Below, piece by piece: positions 12,060 to 22,804 of a stretch of DNA of 64,000 nucleotides. The notes below the pieces were generated by a model. The model was not told the DNA's origin, searched no databases, and saw nothing but the letters and a program-made list of their open reading frames with translations. The position numbers were made by a program, and so were the translations under genes. The DNA lies in NCBI GenBank assembly GCA_038093975.1, contig JBBPTG010000075.1, forward strand, positions 59,589 to 123,588, read 5' to 3'. Positions within the stretch are counted from its first letter, which is position 1. Every line of letters starts with the position of its first letter. The stretch is from Chalciporus piperatus (Eukaryota > Basidiomycota > Agaricomycetes > Boletales > Boletaceae).

Positions 12060-12665
12060 TATCTTTCACCCTCACCTCGACCGGCCCACTCTCGACTGAT
12101 GGCAATGACGACAATGACGAGGGACGACACAATGCACACAACCGCGTGTGTGGTGTCTCGTTTTTTTTCTTCGTCCTCACCCTCACCCTCGACTGACTAC
12201 AGCGACGATGACGAGGGACGACACAACGCACGCAATCGCGTGCGTTGCGTCGTTTCTCGTCTCGTTCTGGTCTTCGTCCTCACCCTCACCTTTGACTGAC
12301 GACGGTAACGAGGGACAACACCACACAGCGTGTGTGGTGTCATTTCTCGTCTCGTTTTTTTTGTCTTCGTCCTCACCTTCAGGCTTCAGCCTCGACTGAC
12401 GACAGCGACGACGAGGGACGACGCATCGCACACGTTGCGTCGTATCTCGTCTCGAGGGACAACACAACACACGAAATCATGTGTGTTGGGTTGTCCCTCA
12501 TCTTGTTCTCGTCTTTGCCAGTCGTTTTCGACCAATGACAACGAGCAAACCGCACAACGCACCAATTGTGGGTGCGTTGTGCCATTCCTTCACTCCCTCG
12601 CCCTCAATTGACGACGACGACGAGCAACGACACAACACACGCAATCACGTGCATTGTGCTGTCGC
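12060..12665. repeat. Tandem array of seven imperfect palindromes (hairpins)
   Basis: Seven units recur about every 70-110 bp. Each has a GACGACGAGGGA-like lead, a palindrome, a TCGTCTCG-like tail and, in most, a TCCTCACCCTCACC spacer. The palindromes are at about 12125-12158, 12218-12253, 12318-12340, 12418-12443, 12456-12497, 12552-12582 and 12629-12662. Stem sequences differ between units, yet the arms stay complementary. Examples are ACACCACACA with TGTGTGGTGT, and GCACAACGCACC with GGTGCGTTGTGC, both perfect. No protein-coding explanation fits. Confidence 0.75.
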
Positions 12666-12954
12666 TCGCGTCGTCTTCTTTCCCATCACATCCGGATCAT
12701 GTTCACCGCATCCGGTGCGTCGTCGTGCTTGTCTCATCTGTTCGTCGTGTTTGTTGTGTCCCCATCATCGTTGAGCGTGACCACGACCACTGCCAGTGTG
12801 ACGTGCCGAAAGTCGAAGAAAGGGAGCAACAGCTCGGAGAGGTTGAGCGAGCTGTGGGCAAGAGTCGAGGTACACTGAGAGAGGTGGATGGGGGCACAGG
12901 GCAAGGGCACGGGACCGGAAAAAAAATTAGCCGAGGGGACTGTAGCTCGCTACA

Positions 12955-13583
12955 CAGGTAATTTTCTCAAGGGTCAAGCTGAGGTAAAATTCGGAGAAGG
13001 TACAATAAGGGTACAACTGAGGTTACATAAAGAAATTCCGAGAATGGCATACTGGACCCTTGCCGCCTGAGGTCAAGCTGAGGTCAGGCAAACAGTGATT
13101 TGAGGGTAACGAGAAAATCACGTGACGGGCGGTGGTAGAGAAAAAAAACCAAAAAACTCGCCCAAAAAGACAGTACACGCCGGGCTCGAACTCGAGAGCT
13201 TACACATAAGCTATAGTCAAGCAAGCATGCTAGACCACTACACCACAATTCCACACAAGTAGTTTGTCAATTAGTGGTATATATATAGTATCCTTTTGAC
13301 TTGTCAAAATTTCGACACAAAAAGCCTATGCATGCAAGTCTGCTCCACAGCACAATTTTGAATTGAGTGTATGCTCTTCAGTTTTTAGGTACAGTTCACT
13401 GGGATAAATAATACATGCTATTCAGTCACTCTTGTCATGGGCCAGTGCCGAAGATTTGCAGGCAGTCTCACTGCTGCCTCAGCCTGATGCACAGTTGTCC
13501 CCACTCCGACCTCAAACTGACCTCAGACCCGCTTAGGTCACCTTGATATCAGACACGTTACCTCACTTTGATAAATTACCCAA
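12955..13583. repeat. Possible small element with imperfect inverted ends
   Basis: The left side (12956 on) reads GGTAATTTTCTCAAGG and then TGAGGTAAAA. The reverse complement of the right side (ending near 13583) reads GGTAATTTATCAAAG and then TGAGGTAACG. Further TGAGGT/ACCTCA repeats lie inside on both arms. The match is partial and I see no clear target duplication. The tRNA-like unit lies between the arms. Confidence 0.35.
13140..13256 (-). ncRNA. tRNA-like Pol III unit (SINE head or tRNA pseudogene)
   Basis: On the minus strand TGGTGTAGTGG fits the A box, and about 50 bases later GTTCGAGCCC fits the B box. The perfect hairpin AGCTTA-TGTG-TAAGCT lies between them. A T-rich tract (runs of 6 and 8 T, about 13139-13155) follows, suitable as a Pol III terminator. 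The T-arm and acceptor stem do not pair properly, so this is not a working tRNA. A tRNA-derived SINE or pseudogene fits best. Confidence 0.5.
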
Positions 13584-13610
13584 CCTTATTGATATGTAAC
13601 TCTGTCACTC

Positions 13611-13644
13611 AATTTCCCCATCACACATGCGTGACGGGGAAATT
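13611..13644. repeat. 14 bp-arm palindrome
   Basis: AATTTCCCCATCAC and GTGACGGGGAAATT face each other across ACATGC. There is one mismatch in 14 pairs. It stands alone outside any gene; its role is unknown. Confidence 0.55.
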
Positions 13645-14825
13645 CCGAGAAATGTTAGGTATAGGATTAACCAAAATGGGCGTGTAAGAGCTGGGGCTGT
13701 AGATTTCCGAAGGGGCTCGGGGAGACCTCTCCATTTTGGCAGGGAGGAGGAGTCCTAAAGCCCCCGAGCTACAGTCTCGTCGGCTATCGTCGGCCAGCAC
13801 ATCGAGCACTTACGCGAGTCGTACGCGACCGCCCTTAAGGGAGTTACAGCATCACGTTACGGGACCTCCCCTCGTCAGTAATCATTCCCAGCTGCACGGA
13901 TCCCACTCCTCGTTCCATTTTCTTTCGTTCAAAACATACAGTCTGAATCCGTACATGCCCTCAGCGAAATATCCCGAGCTCGCTCCCGACCTCTCTCGAC
14001 CTCGCGGTTGCAACTCACGCCCCCTCGTTCGCCGGGGTCCCTGCACCGGCGTCGTCCTCGCGCCTCGTTCCCGAAACGGGCGACCCGCTTAGCTCAGCTT
14101 AGCTAACGCGGTGTGGGACCGTGGATTTCCTCGTCCTCAGCGCTACCTCAGCTTAGATTCAACCAAGCTTACTAAGCAAACAGTGACACTTTGGCAGTAA
14201 ATGCGTGACAGAGACAATGTCACCTCAGGCAGCACTTTTCGGGAGCAATAGAGGTCTCACAGACTCATTTTCCTTGTAGGCATTGTTCCTTGTAGGGAAC
14301 AATGGGTCTCTGAGACCCCAAAGCACATCGCTCGAGGGGGAGATAGTGAAGTCGAGCGAATTGACACCAAGCTCACGGAGTCGACGAAGACCACGGACGA
14401 TGACGATGATGACGACGACGAGTATCATTGGTCGCGCACACCCAGCGAACCCCATAAACGGTCGATCTCCCAGATGAAGCTGAAGGGGCAGGGAGTCGTC
14501 GCAGGCGTCGCGAACGAAAACGGCGACAACACGGACTCACCAGAGCGCTCCACCGAACCACCAAACGATGCCAACGAGTTGGCGAGTACCACCGACAAAC
14601 GAAACATATCGAAAGACGCTGAAGACGCGCCCAGCCGCGAAGCCACGCGACCAAACGAGTCGCCAGCTTGAATGTCATCCAACGACGACGATGCAATCGC
14701 GAAAGCGACCGAGGATGGCAATGTCAATGGAAGTAGCAGCACTGCTGCCTCGTGGACGGCGTGTGTTTGGCATTGGCTGTAGAACAGTCTACAGCCAACG
14801 CCCAACACACCTCTCTCTTACCGCT
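13645..14825. other. Intergenic, repeat remnants; no supported gene
   Basis: A 118-codon frame at 13736-14092 has no recognisable feature and is probably chance. Bases 14222-14280 match 38591-38648 (separate entry). About 14330-14690 carries a minus-strand relative of the TCGACT-rich repeat. The stretch before the ATG at 14827 is presumed promoter/5' UTR of the next gene fragment. Confidence 0.4.
14222..14280 (+). repeat. Dispersed repeat end, shared with 38591-38648
   Basis: Both places read CACCTCAGGCAGCACTTTTC or nearly so, followed by GGGA[G/C]CAATAG and a related stretch ending TTTGTAGGC/CTTGTAGGC. The 38.6 kb copy is closed by an inverted TGCTGCC, giving a fold-back of about 75 bp, as expected of a small MITE or a TE end. 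Confidence 0.5.
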
Positions 14826-14826
14826 G

Positions 14827-15585
14827 ATGCATCCTCAGGATACGGCCACCCGCTTCAATTGTGTTTGCTCCGCACACAATTTTGGGCAGCCCCATGTAGT
14901 TTCTGCAGCGACTTGGTTTCGTCACCTAAAAGAAGCCAAGTCTAACGAGGAGCGGGAGCATATGCAAGAAGCTAAACTTGCGCTACCGGGTGTAGATCCC
15001 TCTCGAAACCCCAAACCCAAAGGTATCACAGTGCGCAGACGTCCTGACGCCTCAAAACGGACATGTGAGTCAGAGAACGACCAGGCCGTACCAGGCCCGA
15101 GCAAGAGAGGACGTCAGCAGGTACATCTTCTCTTCTTGTTTCTTGTTTCTTACTTATGCAACTACTCGCATTCGTCAATTAGAATGACACCCCGCCACCA
15201 CCATCTCCTGGCCCACCATCCCCCTTCCTTCCTGGTCATTCCCCCTCTCGTGAACCTTCTGAGGAGCGTCGTTACCCTTCTCGTTCACCCTCGCAAGAGC
15301 AACATCCATTTTCTCGTGAACCTTCGGAGCTGCGTCGTTCCCCTTCTCGCGAACCCTCGGAAGAGCGTCCCCCACCTCCCAATCACCGCATCGTTTACCA
15401 GCGGAGACCTCGTCCAGAGATTGATATCGACGAGCTTAGTAATGCTGCCTGATTCCTACCGCTGATAAACACGATGGAGTTTGTCAAACAAATTCGAAAC
15501 GCATCTCTTTTTGATCCCACTGCCAAGTTAAGCGACGTCGCTTTGGAACGGCTTCGCAACCCACCCAATGTCCCCTTGATCATAG
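14827..15585 (+). pseudogene. 5' part of a Plavaka-like transposase gene
   Basis: Exon 1 (14827-15120) starts with an ATG and encodes a C-x-C-x2-H stretch followed by TWFRHLKEA. This resembles the zinc-finger-like N-terminus of Plavaka (CACTA-related) transposases. Exon 2 (from 15183) has PSREPSEERR-type repeats and then FVKQIRNASL...LERLRNPPN. An in-frame TGA at 15450-15452 interrupts it. A copia element is inserted after 15585. The frame resumes exactly behind that element's target duplication at 22111 (DSPGIRHSISTYLALEHSS), and ends at the gypsy LTR at 22187. The family name is inference from these motifs; the catalytic part is absent. Confidence 0.6.
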
Positions 15586-15824
15586 TGTTGAACGTATTAC
15601 GCTCATAGTGTATAGTTCACTACGTTTCCATAAACGATAGTTGATTAGGTAATCACCACTGTACACTTATATATTCAAACTCAGTCGATCTGAGTTAATA
15701 CAACTCTTTAACCACAACCACAACATTGCAATCAGGTGAGCGAGCACAAACTCCCTTTGTGTCTACGCAGTATGCTGCTCTGGTAGTCCATAGCCTTATG
15801 GCTTAGGATGACACCAGTTCAACA
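15586..15824 (+). repeat. Copia 5' LTR
   Basis: TG...CA ends with short inverted tips (TGTTGAA/TTCAACA). A TATATA stretch near 15668 is the likely core promoter. Nearly identical to 21867-22105. Confidence 0.93.
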
Positions 15825-15839
15825 GGTTATGAGCCCTGC
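15825..15839 (+). promoter_or_regulatory. Primer binding site complementary to initiator tRNA-Met anticodon arm
   Basis: GGTTATGAGCCCTGC directly follows the LTR. It is complementary to the GCAGGGCTCATAACC anticodon-arm segment of fungal initiator tRNA-Met. Drosophila copia primes from a cut 5' half of the same tRNA, so a half-tRNA primer is likely here. Confidence 0.75.
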
Positions 15840-16089
15840 CAGCACACTTGTGCTTGGCATCATCTGAACGCTCTGGATGACGATGCGTCTTCACGCTCTG
15901 AATCCATGTGCTTGTACCACCGCGTTCTAGAAGCGTTTTTACGCTCTAGTTTCTGCGCTTAAGGCAAGCGACCATGGGGTCGCTATGCCGGTACGAATCC
16001 AGAAGCTCTGACTGCGCTTTTTCATTCTTTATTGAACGATAAACTTACGCGTTACTCTTCAGATTCGATATTACCATCCATCTCCTACA

Positions 16090-16580
16090 ATGTCTTCTTC
16101 CAGCTCGACCTTCGCCTCCATCCCCACGCTCAACGGCTCGAACTACCTTACTTGGGCCCCCAAGATGCGCGCCTACCTTATGTCCATCGGAGTTTTTTAT
16201 ACGACTCAGAAGGCAGAAGATGATGGTGATGCCGATTGGTCTAAAAACACGGAGAAGGCAGTCGGTTCTCTCTACCTGAAGCTCAACGCTTCTCTCCAAC
16301 GTCGCTGGGAGGAGGAGAACAATGCCAAGGCCCTTTGGGACGCCCTCAAGGAAGCCTTCTCCCACCCCACTTTCGCCAACGTTTACGAAGAGTACGACAC
16401 CTTCGAGAACATCAAGTTTTCTATTCACGAGTCCCCGGCTGGGACTTTCTCGAAACTCAGGACCGCGTTCCAGAAGTTCGACCAGTACAAGTTCCCTCTC
16501 TCGGATCGTTGGCAGATCTTGATGACGTTGAGGAAACTCAAAGTACTTCCTTACATGTCGACGTTTTTACAGCTGCTTAA
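16090..16580 (+). pseudogene. Copia gag, 5' part, cut by solo LTR
   Basis: The frame from the ATG at 16090 encodes a UBN2/gag-like domain (GSNYLTWAPKMRAYL, then LWDALKEAF). At 16581 a solo LTR interrupts it. Removing 445 bp (LTR plus one target copy) joins the frame exactly to 17026 onward (LLNAKSGD). In the element as it stands, translation ends at 16641. Confidence 0.85.
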
Positions 16581-17020
16581 TGTTATAGTATTTAAAAACT
16601 TTTCAAACTTTTGCCTACACTGGACTTTGTCTACAACTTAGGGGTCAAGCCGGATTCAGCTTAATCCGCTCCGGTAGTCCCTGTAGCATTACGTAAACTA
16701 TTACATAATCAGGTCACGTGACAAAGGTCCAGACTTAGATGAGTCAGCAATGATGTCATGGCCTAAACCCTAATCCGTGCCTGGTACCTTTTCTTATCAT
16801 CTTACCATTTACCTTATCTATCTTTCCCTTTGTGTTTTCCTTATTCGGCTGTTGGTCTGTGCGCACTTCTCAATAGTATATAAGTAGCCCTGTACTTATC
16901 ACAGACCCCAGTCTAATCCATTTGTTGCCTCACCGCAATTAAGCTTTAGTACTCAGCATATTCCTTCGCAAGGCTTAGTGTTGCCTTAAGTCCCCGCTGT
17001 GTTGTGACTCAGTCATAACA
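16581..17020. mobile_element. Solo LTR (440 bp) inside copia gag, TSD CTTAA
   Basis: It starts TGTTATAG and ends CATAACA, with inverted tips TGTTAT/ATAACA. CTTAA flanks both sides (16576-16580 and 17021-17025). TATATAAG lies near 16878. There is no coding sequence. It is what remains of another LTR element after LTR-LTR recombination. Its frame effect (445 bp, +1) matches the shift between the two gag halves. Confidence 0.88.
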
Positions 17021-17025
17021 CTTAA

Positions 17026-20000
17026 CGCGAAGTCCGGAGATTCGTTGAAGGACGTCACGACTACGGAGATCCAGATAACGGGCACGGGCGAAACGGCAGT
17101 GAGAACTCCACGCGTCGTCACTCGGCCTGGCACCCTTCCATTTACCCTCGACGAGATTGAGCAAACCGCTCTTGGTGCTTGGTCTCAGCAGAATTCTTCG
17201 AAGGCTCCCGCGCCTGCAAAGCCTGCTCAGACTGCTCAGGCGTCCAAGATATCGGCTGTCAAGCCGAAAGGTCAGGACCTGCAGTTTACGCAGCAGCAGC
17301 AGCAGCCGGCGAACTCGAACAACGGTCAAGGGAACGCCAACTCAAATGGCAAGAAGAAGAAGAAGCGCGGAACTCGTTCCGCAGAAGGTCAGGCAAAGAA
17401 CGAGACTCGCAAGTCTCGTGCAAATGCCAACGACGCTTCGGCGTCCTTCGCCTTCTCTTCCTTCACTGTCCCTCCCGTCGTCATCGCACCTGCAGCCACA
17501 GTCTTCACCACGCCCGCCGCCGACCCTCGTCAACTCGCACATTCCTCTGGTGCTACCCACTACGGGCCACCAGCTTTTCCACAGACCCTGCGCAGCATTG
17601 ACCTCGCGCACCGCATTCTGGTCACGCCAACTCCCCAGACGCTCCGTCGTCTCGACATGGTGGCAAATCCACCTTCGGACACATTGTCTGAGGAACGGCC
17701 CAACAAGCGCCTCCATTTAATGGAGCGCGTCGATGTTTCGACCCCGTTTGCATCAGTCGTGGAACTTCCTGACGAGGTTCCCATCGCGCCTCTTGCTCCG
17801 CCCCCTCCTTGTCGCCCTACCTTGCGCGAACGTCTCGAAGCACGTTTGCCGGAGACTCCGTCTCCATCACCATCTCCACCACCAACGAATGACCCCATTG
17901 TCCGCTTGCCCGGACATTGTCGGCAGTCTACGTTCAGTGAGATTGACCCTGGCACCTTCGCTCTGCCATTCATTACCACGGTTGCTCCTCTACCGGAAGA
18001 GGATATAGTCTCTCTGGGGGAGGAATACGATATCGACGACTACATTGAGCGTTTTTACGCCGATGATGAAGTCGAGTCACAACCACTCGATGAGAGGATC
18101 GGAGAAGTCTTCCCGGACATGGGAGAATACTTCGACTTCGACTATGATATGACTGAAAGGTCTGTCTATTCACTCTTGCATCTTAGCGATGACAACTCAC
18201 AACTGCCTTATTCACAGCAGTATGTAGAGTATATACTGTCATCTGTCTTAGATAGCGAAGTACCAATGTGTATGTCAATGTTCGATCTCGATCCGTGTGA
18301 AGAATGCTTTAAGTTGAGCGATCCTGACGTCAAGTCGGATATTTGGCTCCTTGACTCTGGAGCATCGTCTCACTTCACTTATGATATGTCCGATTTTTCG
18401 GAATACAAAGAATTTGAAGTCCCTAGGCAATGTAAGACAGCGAACGGTCTAGTACCTATCAAAGGTCAAGGCACTGTCTTGGTTAATTTCAAAGGATCTA
18501 TCGTCAGATTATCCCCTACCATCTATATGCCCACAACGGACATCAAGCTCATTTCTATGGGCACTTTACTCCAAGATCAAGACATCTCTCTACGGTCCGC
18601 TGGCAACGGAACATTGATAGATTTTTGGCATGCCCGTAAAAAGGCTACCATTCTTCAGTTCCACTCACATCCTGGCTCCACAATGTATTTCATACGTGCC
18701 GATGTGGTCAAGACCAAACAATTCTCAACTGTGAAGTTATATGCGACAGACTATGATGTTTTACATCGACGCTTAGGACATGCTTCCAAAGATGTCATAC
18801 GTGCAGCAAAGAAGCACCTCAAGGATTTCCCTGCGGTTGAAATACCAGCGGATGATCATGTTTGTCCTGGCTGTCAACTAGGCAAACAATCTAATCGTGC
18901 ATTCCCGCCTACTCAACGACGTGCCACTGAACCGTTTGAACTTGTTCACTCGGATCTCAAGTCGTTTGAAACGGAATCATACTATAGGAACAAATATATC
19001 ATCATTTTTTATGATGATTTCACTTCAATGTCTTGGATCAAGCCGTTGCGAAACAAAAATGACGCACTGCCTGCTACTCGACAATTTATCAAAATGGTCC
19101 AAACGCAATGGAAAAGCCAAGTAAAAGGCTGGATGTCCGATGCTGGAGGAGAATACAAGTCTAAGGCTTTTGACGAAATGCTTCTAAATGAAGGAATTCT
19201 CATATATCAAAGTGCCCCACACACTCCTCAGCAGAACGGCAGAGCTGAACGGCATATCCGTACGCTCATGGACAAGGCACAAGCAATGCGTCTTCATGCT
19301 TGCTTACCATCATCATTCTGGGAATTCGCAGTTCAACATGCTCGGTATCTCCATAATAGAATCCCTAACAGGAGACTTAACTGGAAAACACCATTAGAGC
19401 TACTAACTGGCGAACTTTCATCTCTCAATCACGTTCGAGTATTCGGATGTGGTGCCTATGTGCATCTTCCCGAAGACACTCGTGGTGGAAAGTTGCAACC
19501 AAAATCGCAGTTAATGGTTTATCTGGGAGTTTCTCCTACGAACGAAGCCAATATGCAATTTTTGCGACCTAATAATTCCATCCACACGTCTGCACACGCA
19601 GTTTTTGATGAGAATTTATTCCCCAAGTGCCCAAATTCAAAACCTCATCGTGCTGTATCCCTACCGAGACGAAAACGTCATCATCAAGAAGATGGAGACA
19701 CTAATCAAGAGGATGGAGACACTAATCATCCTGATAGTGATCCAGAGGACGAGAACTCCCAACGCCCAGAGCAACCACGGGTTCCACCCCCTCAACGGCC
19801 TGAGGAAATACCCCGCGATGATGAATCAGCGGATGATGACGAAGAAGAAGCAGAAATTCCTCCTGCACCAGTCACACCCCCTCGTCGTGTACCGACGAAC
19901 AATGCTCCACCAGCATTACCACCTAAAGGCGACCGTACTAGTTGCAGAGAACGTCCACAACGTGATCGCAAGATCCCGCTTCGACCTGGAAATGTCTACG

Positions 20001-21799
20001 GCGAACGCGAACATCCCACTAAAACCGTGAAGGAAGTGGAACGCCTCTCACGCTGGAAGGAACTCACTGGAGAATCATCCTCCAAAGTACCAAATATTCC
20101 CGGTGGTTTACCATCAACTCCTGAGCCACCCGCTCCTGAAACAGCATCAGCTGAAGACTCAGAGACGGAGATTGAACGACTAACCCGGGAAGGGGGAGTA
20201 AACTTGGCACGTTATTTATGTGCTAAAGCTATCAATGACATAGAGGAAAAACCCAATCACCGTGAATGGTCTTTCAGAGACATTCAGCGATTACCATCCG
20301 ACGAACAGAAGCTTTGGCGTGAAGCATGCATGAAAGAATTGCAAATGCTCAAAGAACGCAAAGTGTATGAAGTAGTCGACAGACCCAAAAATCGGAAAGT
20401 CATTAAAAACCGATGGGTCTTTGACGTCAAAACCGACGGTCGTAAACGCGCCAGATTGGTTGCGAAGGGATTTTCCCAGATCGAAGGAATTGATTACGAT
20501 GAGATCTTCTCTCCAGTTGTTCGATTTGAGACAGTGCGAATGATGCTTGCACTCGCCGCTCTAGAAGATTGGCACATCACTGGACTAGACGTGCGTTCCG
20601 CATATCTATATGGTCCACTGGAAGAAGAAATCTATATGGAATTTCCAGAAGGTTTTGCCACACCTGAGTTAGCCGGCAAAGTTCTCAAACTTCGACGCGC
20701 ACTATACGGCCTTAAACAAGCTGGTATTACATGGTGGCGCGAATTAAAGAAGTCTATGGAGGAACTAGGCTTTAAAAAGATTTACTCAGACGCAGGCATT
20801 TATGTCTACACACGCGGCAAAGTCTATGTCGTTGTTTATGTGGATGACGCCTTCTTTTGCGGTCCCAACAAGCTTGAGATTGATCAACTCAAAGCAAAGT
20901 TTATGAAACGATGGGAATGCCGCGATCTCGGTGAGACAAATGAATTTCTCCGTATGAGGATTCGTCGAGACCGATCCAAACGCTTGATCTTTGTTGATCA
21001 ATGCGATTACCTTGATAAGGTGGTTGAACGTTGCGGTATGCAAGATGCAAAACCAGCACGCACCCCTTTGCCTCAGGGATATTATCCGATCAAAAACACA
21101 CAAGATGTTGACCCTGTGTTACGGACACGTTTCCAAGTGGTCATCGGATCCCTACTATACATCATGCTCGGCACACGCCCGGACATAGCCTACGCAGTTA
21201 CTCAACTTGCAAGACAATCGGCAAATCCGACTCAAGAGCATCTTGATAAAGCACTCTATATCGTGAAGTACCTAAAGGGAACACGAGACTATGCTCTCGT
21301 ATACGATGGAAAGAGTGGTTCTGGTTTAATCGGACTCTCTGACTCTGATCTCGGAGCTGATCCAGAACGTTCACGCTCGCAGACAGGATACTTCCTGAAA
21401 CTCGCGAATGCAGCTTTCATGTGGAATTCGCATCTTCAAAAGAACACAGCGAACAGTACCACTGAAGCTGAGTACATTGCTTTGTCTAATTGCTGCAACC
21501 AAATCATTGGTGTAAAGCAAATGCTGAGTGAATTGGGATATAATCTCAAACCCGTTCCTCTCTGTGGCGACAATCAGGGATCGATATTTTTATCCCAAAA
21601 TCCCGTCAACCAGAAAAAGCATAGACACATACGTATTGCTTATCACACAATTCGTGATGCAATCGAGGAAAAGCACGTTGAACTTTTCTACATCGAAGGA
21701 AATGAAAACCCTGCAGATATCTTTACAAAGAATCTGGGTTATATCAAATTCGAGAAGTTCCGTTCACTCCTTGGTCTAGTGATACATCGCGCCGATTAG
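17026..21799 (+). pseudogene. Copia gag C-terminus and pol polyprotein
   Basis: One open frame of nearly 1,590 codons. Protease: LLDSGASSH (about 18350). Integrase: HRRLGHAS and CPGCQLGKQ (HHCC), catalytic D in VHSDLKSF (about 18952), D in MSDAGGEYKS (about 19132), E in QQNGRAERH (about 19225). Reverse transcriptase: GLDVRSAYLYGP and YVDD (about 20840). RNase H: STTEAEYIAL (about 21458). No CCHC zinc knuckle is visible between gag and protease; a Lys-rich KKKKKRG tract stands there instead. The coding region is open to its stop but has lost its gag start because of the solo LTR, hence pseudogene for this copy. Confidence 0.9.
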
Positions 21800-21866
21800 T
21801 TTTGTGCGCATGAATATACATTCTTACTATGCTCGCATATACTAGCGTACACTAAGCATGGGGGAG

Positions 21867-22105
21867 TGTTGAACGTATTACGCTCATAGTGTATAGTTCA
21901 CTACGTTTCCATAAACGATAGTTGATTAGGTAATCACCACTGTACACTTATATATTCAAACTCAGTCGATCTGAGTTAATACAACTCTTTAACCACAACC
22001 ACAACGTTGCAATCAGGTGAGCGAGCACAAACTCCCTTTCTGTCTACGCAGTATGCTGCTCTGGTAGTCCATAGCCTTATGGCTTAGGATGACACCAGTT
22101 CAACA
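21867..22105 (+). repeat. Copia 3' LTR
   Basis: Matches 15586-15824 with about two substitutions. The TSD CATAG follows at 22106-22110. Confidence 0.93.
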
Positions 22106-22110
22106 CATAG

Positions 22111-22186
22111 ATAGCCCTGGAATCAGACACAGCATCTCCACATACCTTGCGCTCGAGCACTCATCTCAAACTGCATACGAAACCAT
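22111..22186 (+). pseudogene. Plavaka-like gene, continuation after copia
   Basis: Once the copia element and one CATAG are removed, the frame from 15585 continues here (STYLALEHSSQTAYET) without a shift. It is cut at 22187 by the gypsy 5' LTR. The rest of the gene is not in the window. Confidence 0.6.
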
Positions 22187-22703
22187 TGTTACGGTTCATT
22201 ACGGTTCTCTCACCTTCACAGACACTTTTCGGACTTCAACGTTTCGTTCCATTCGATCTTATCTAATCTCTCTCATCTTATCTTTCAGACACGTGCTCAT
22301 TCACTTTCACTATTTGCACGGTCGCCCCTTATGGTTATATTCATTCTCACGCACTGCCTCACCTTGACAGTTAATCTCCGTGCTGCGCATGGCTATGCCA
22401 TAACCTTTCACCTCATGTACTTCATCTCCGCTATCTCGGCTATGCTTCACAGCCTTCTTATCTCGCTTCTATTCTCATGGGTTCAGGGTAACTCCTTATT
22501 TAGTTATAGTTAGTACAAACATGTACAAACACTTAGGATAGTATATAAACCCCAAGGAACTGCTGGTAACCCCAGCTTAGTTCACTTGGTCTTTCCCCAA
22601 GACTCAACCGTCCTATCTCAGTCGTTCTCCATTCTCTTCTTCTAAACCGCTTCCCTTGGCGATAGTGTAGACCTGATCTCAATACGAGTTTTGGGTCATT
22701 TCA
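22187..22703 (+). repeat. Gypsy 5' LTR with TATA box
   Basis: Starts TGTTACGG, ends CATTTCA. TATATAA at about 22542-22548 places transcription start near 22574, where the self-primer sequence begins. Confidence 0.9.
22574..22584 (+). promoter_or_regulatory. Predicted RNA 5' end, self-primer sequence
   Basis: AGCTTAGTTCA lies about 30 bp after the TATA box. Its exact reverse complement, TGAACTAAGCT, is at 22706-22716, 2 bp after the LTR. Tf1 of fission yeast primes reverse transcription with the first 11 nt of its own RNA in just this way. The match here is also 11 nt. Confidence 0.75.
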
Positions 22704-22705
22704 CT

Positions 22706-22716
22706 TGAACTAAGCT
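22706..22716 (+). promoter_or_regulatory. Self-priming primer binding site
   Basis: TGAACTAAGCT pairs with the predicted first 11 nt of the transcript (22574-22584). I see no tRNA match needed here. Confidence 0.75.
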
Positions 22717-22804
22717 TCATTCTATCACCTCTACGCTATCGTTCTCCACCGCTTCATCGCGACGCAAGTGCGTGGACAATCTCTCGCTCAAGTACCTACG
22801 TTAA

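Larger units (their letters stand above)
15586..22105 (+). mobile_element. Complete Ty1/copia retrotransposon
   Basis: Two 239 bp LTRs (15586-15824, 21867-22105), starting TGTTGAAC and ending TTCAACA, enclose one gag-pol region. CATAG flanks the element on both sides (15581-15585, 22106-22110). A purine tract GCATGGGGGAG precedes the 3' LTR. I counted only about two LTR differences, so insertion was recent. It lies inside a Plavaka-like gene. Its own gag carries a solo LTR, so this copy cannot make Gag-Pol. Confidence 0.95.

Noticed and set aside
13175..13253. A functional tRNA gene
   Set aside because: A and B boxes are present, but acceptor and T stems do not pair.
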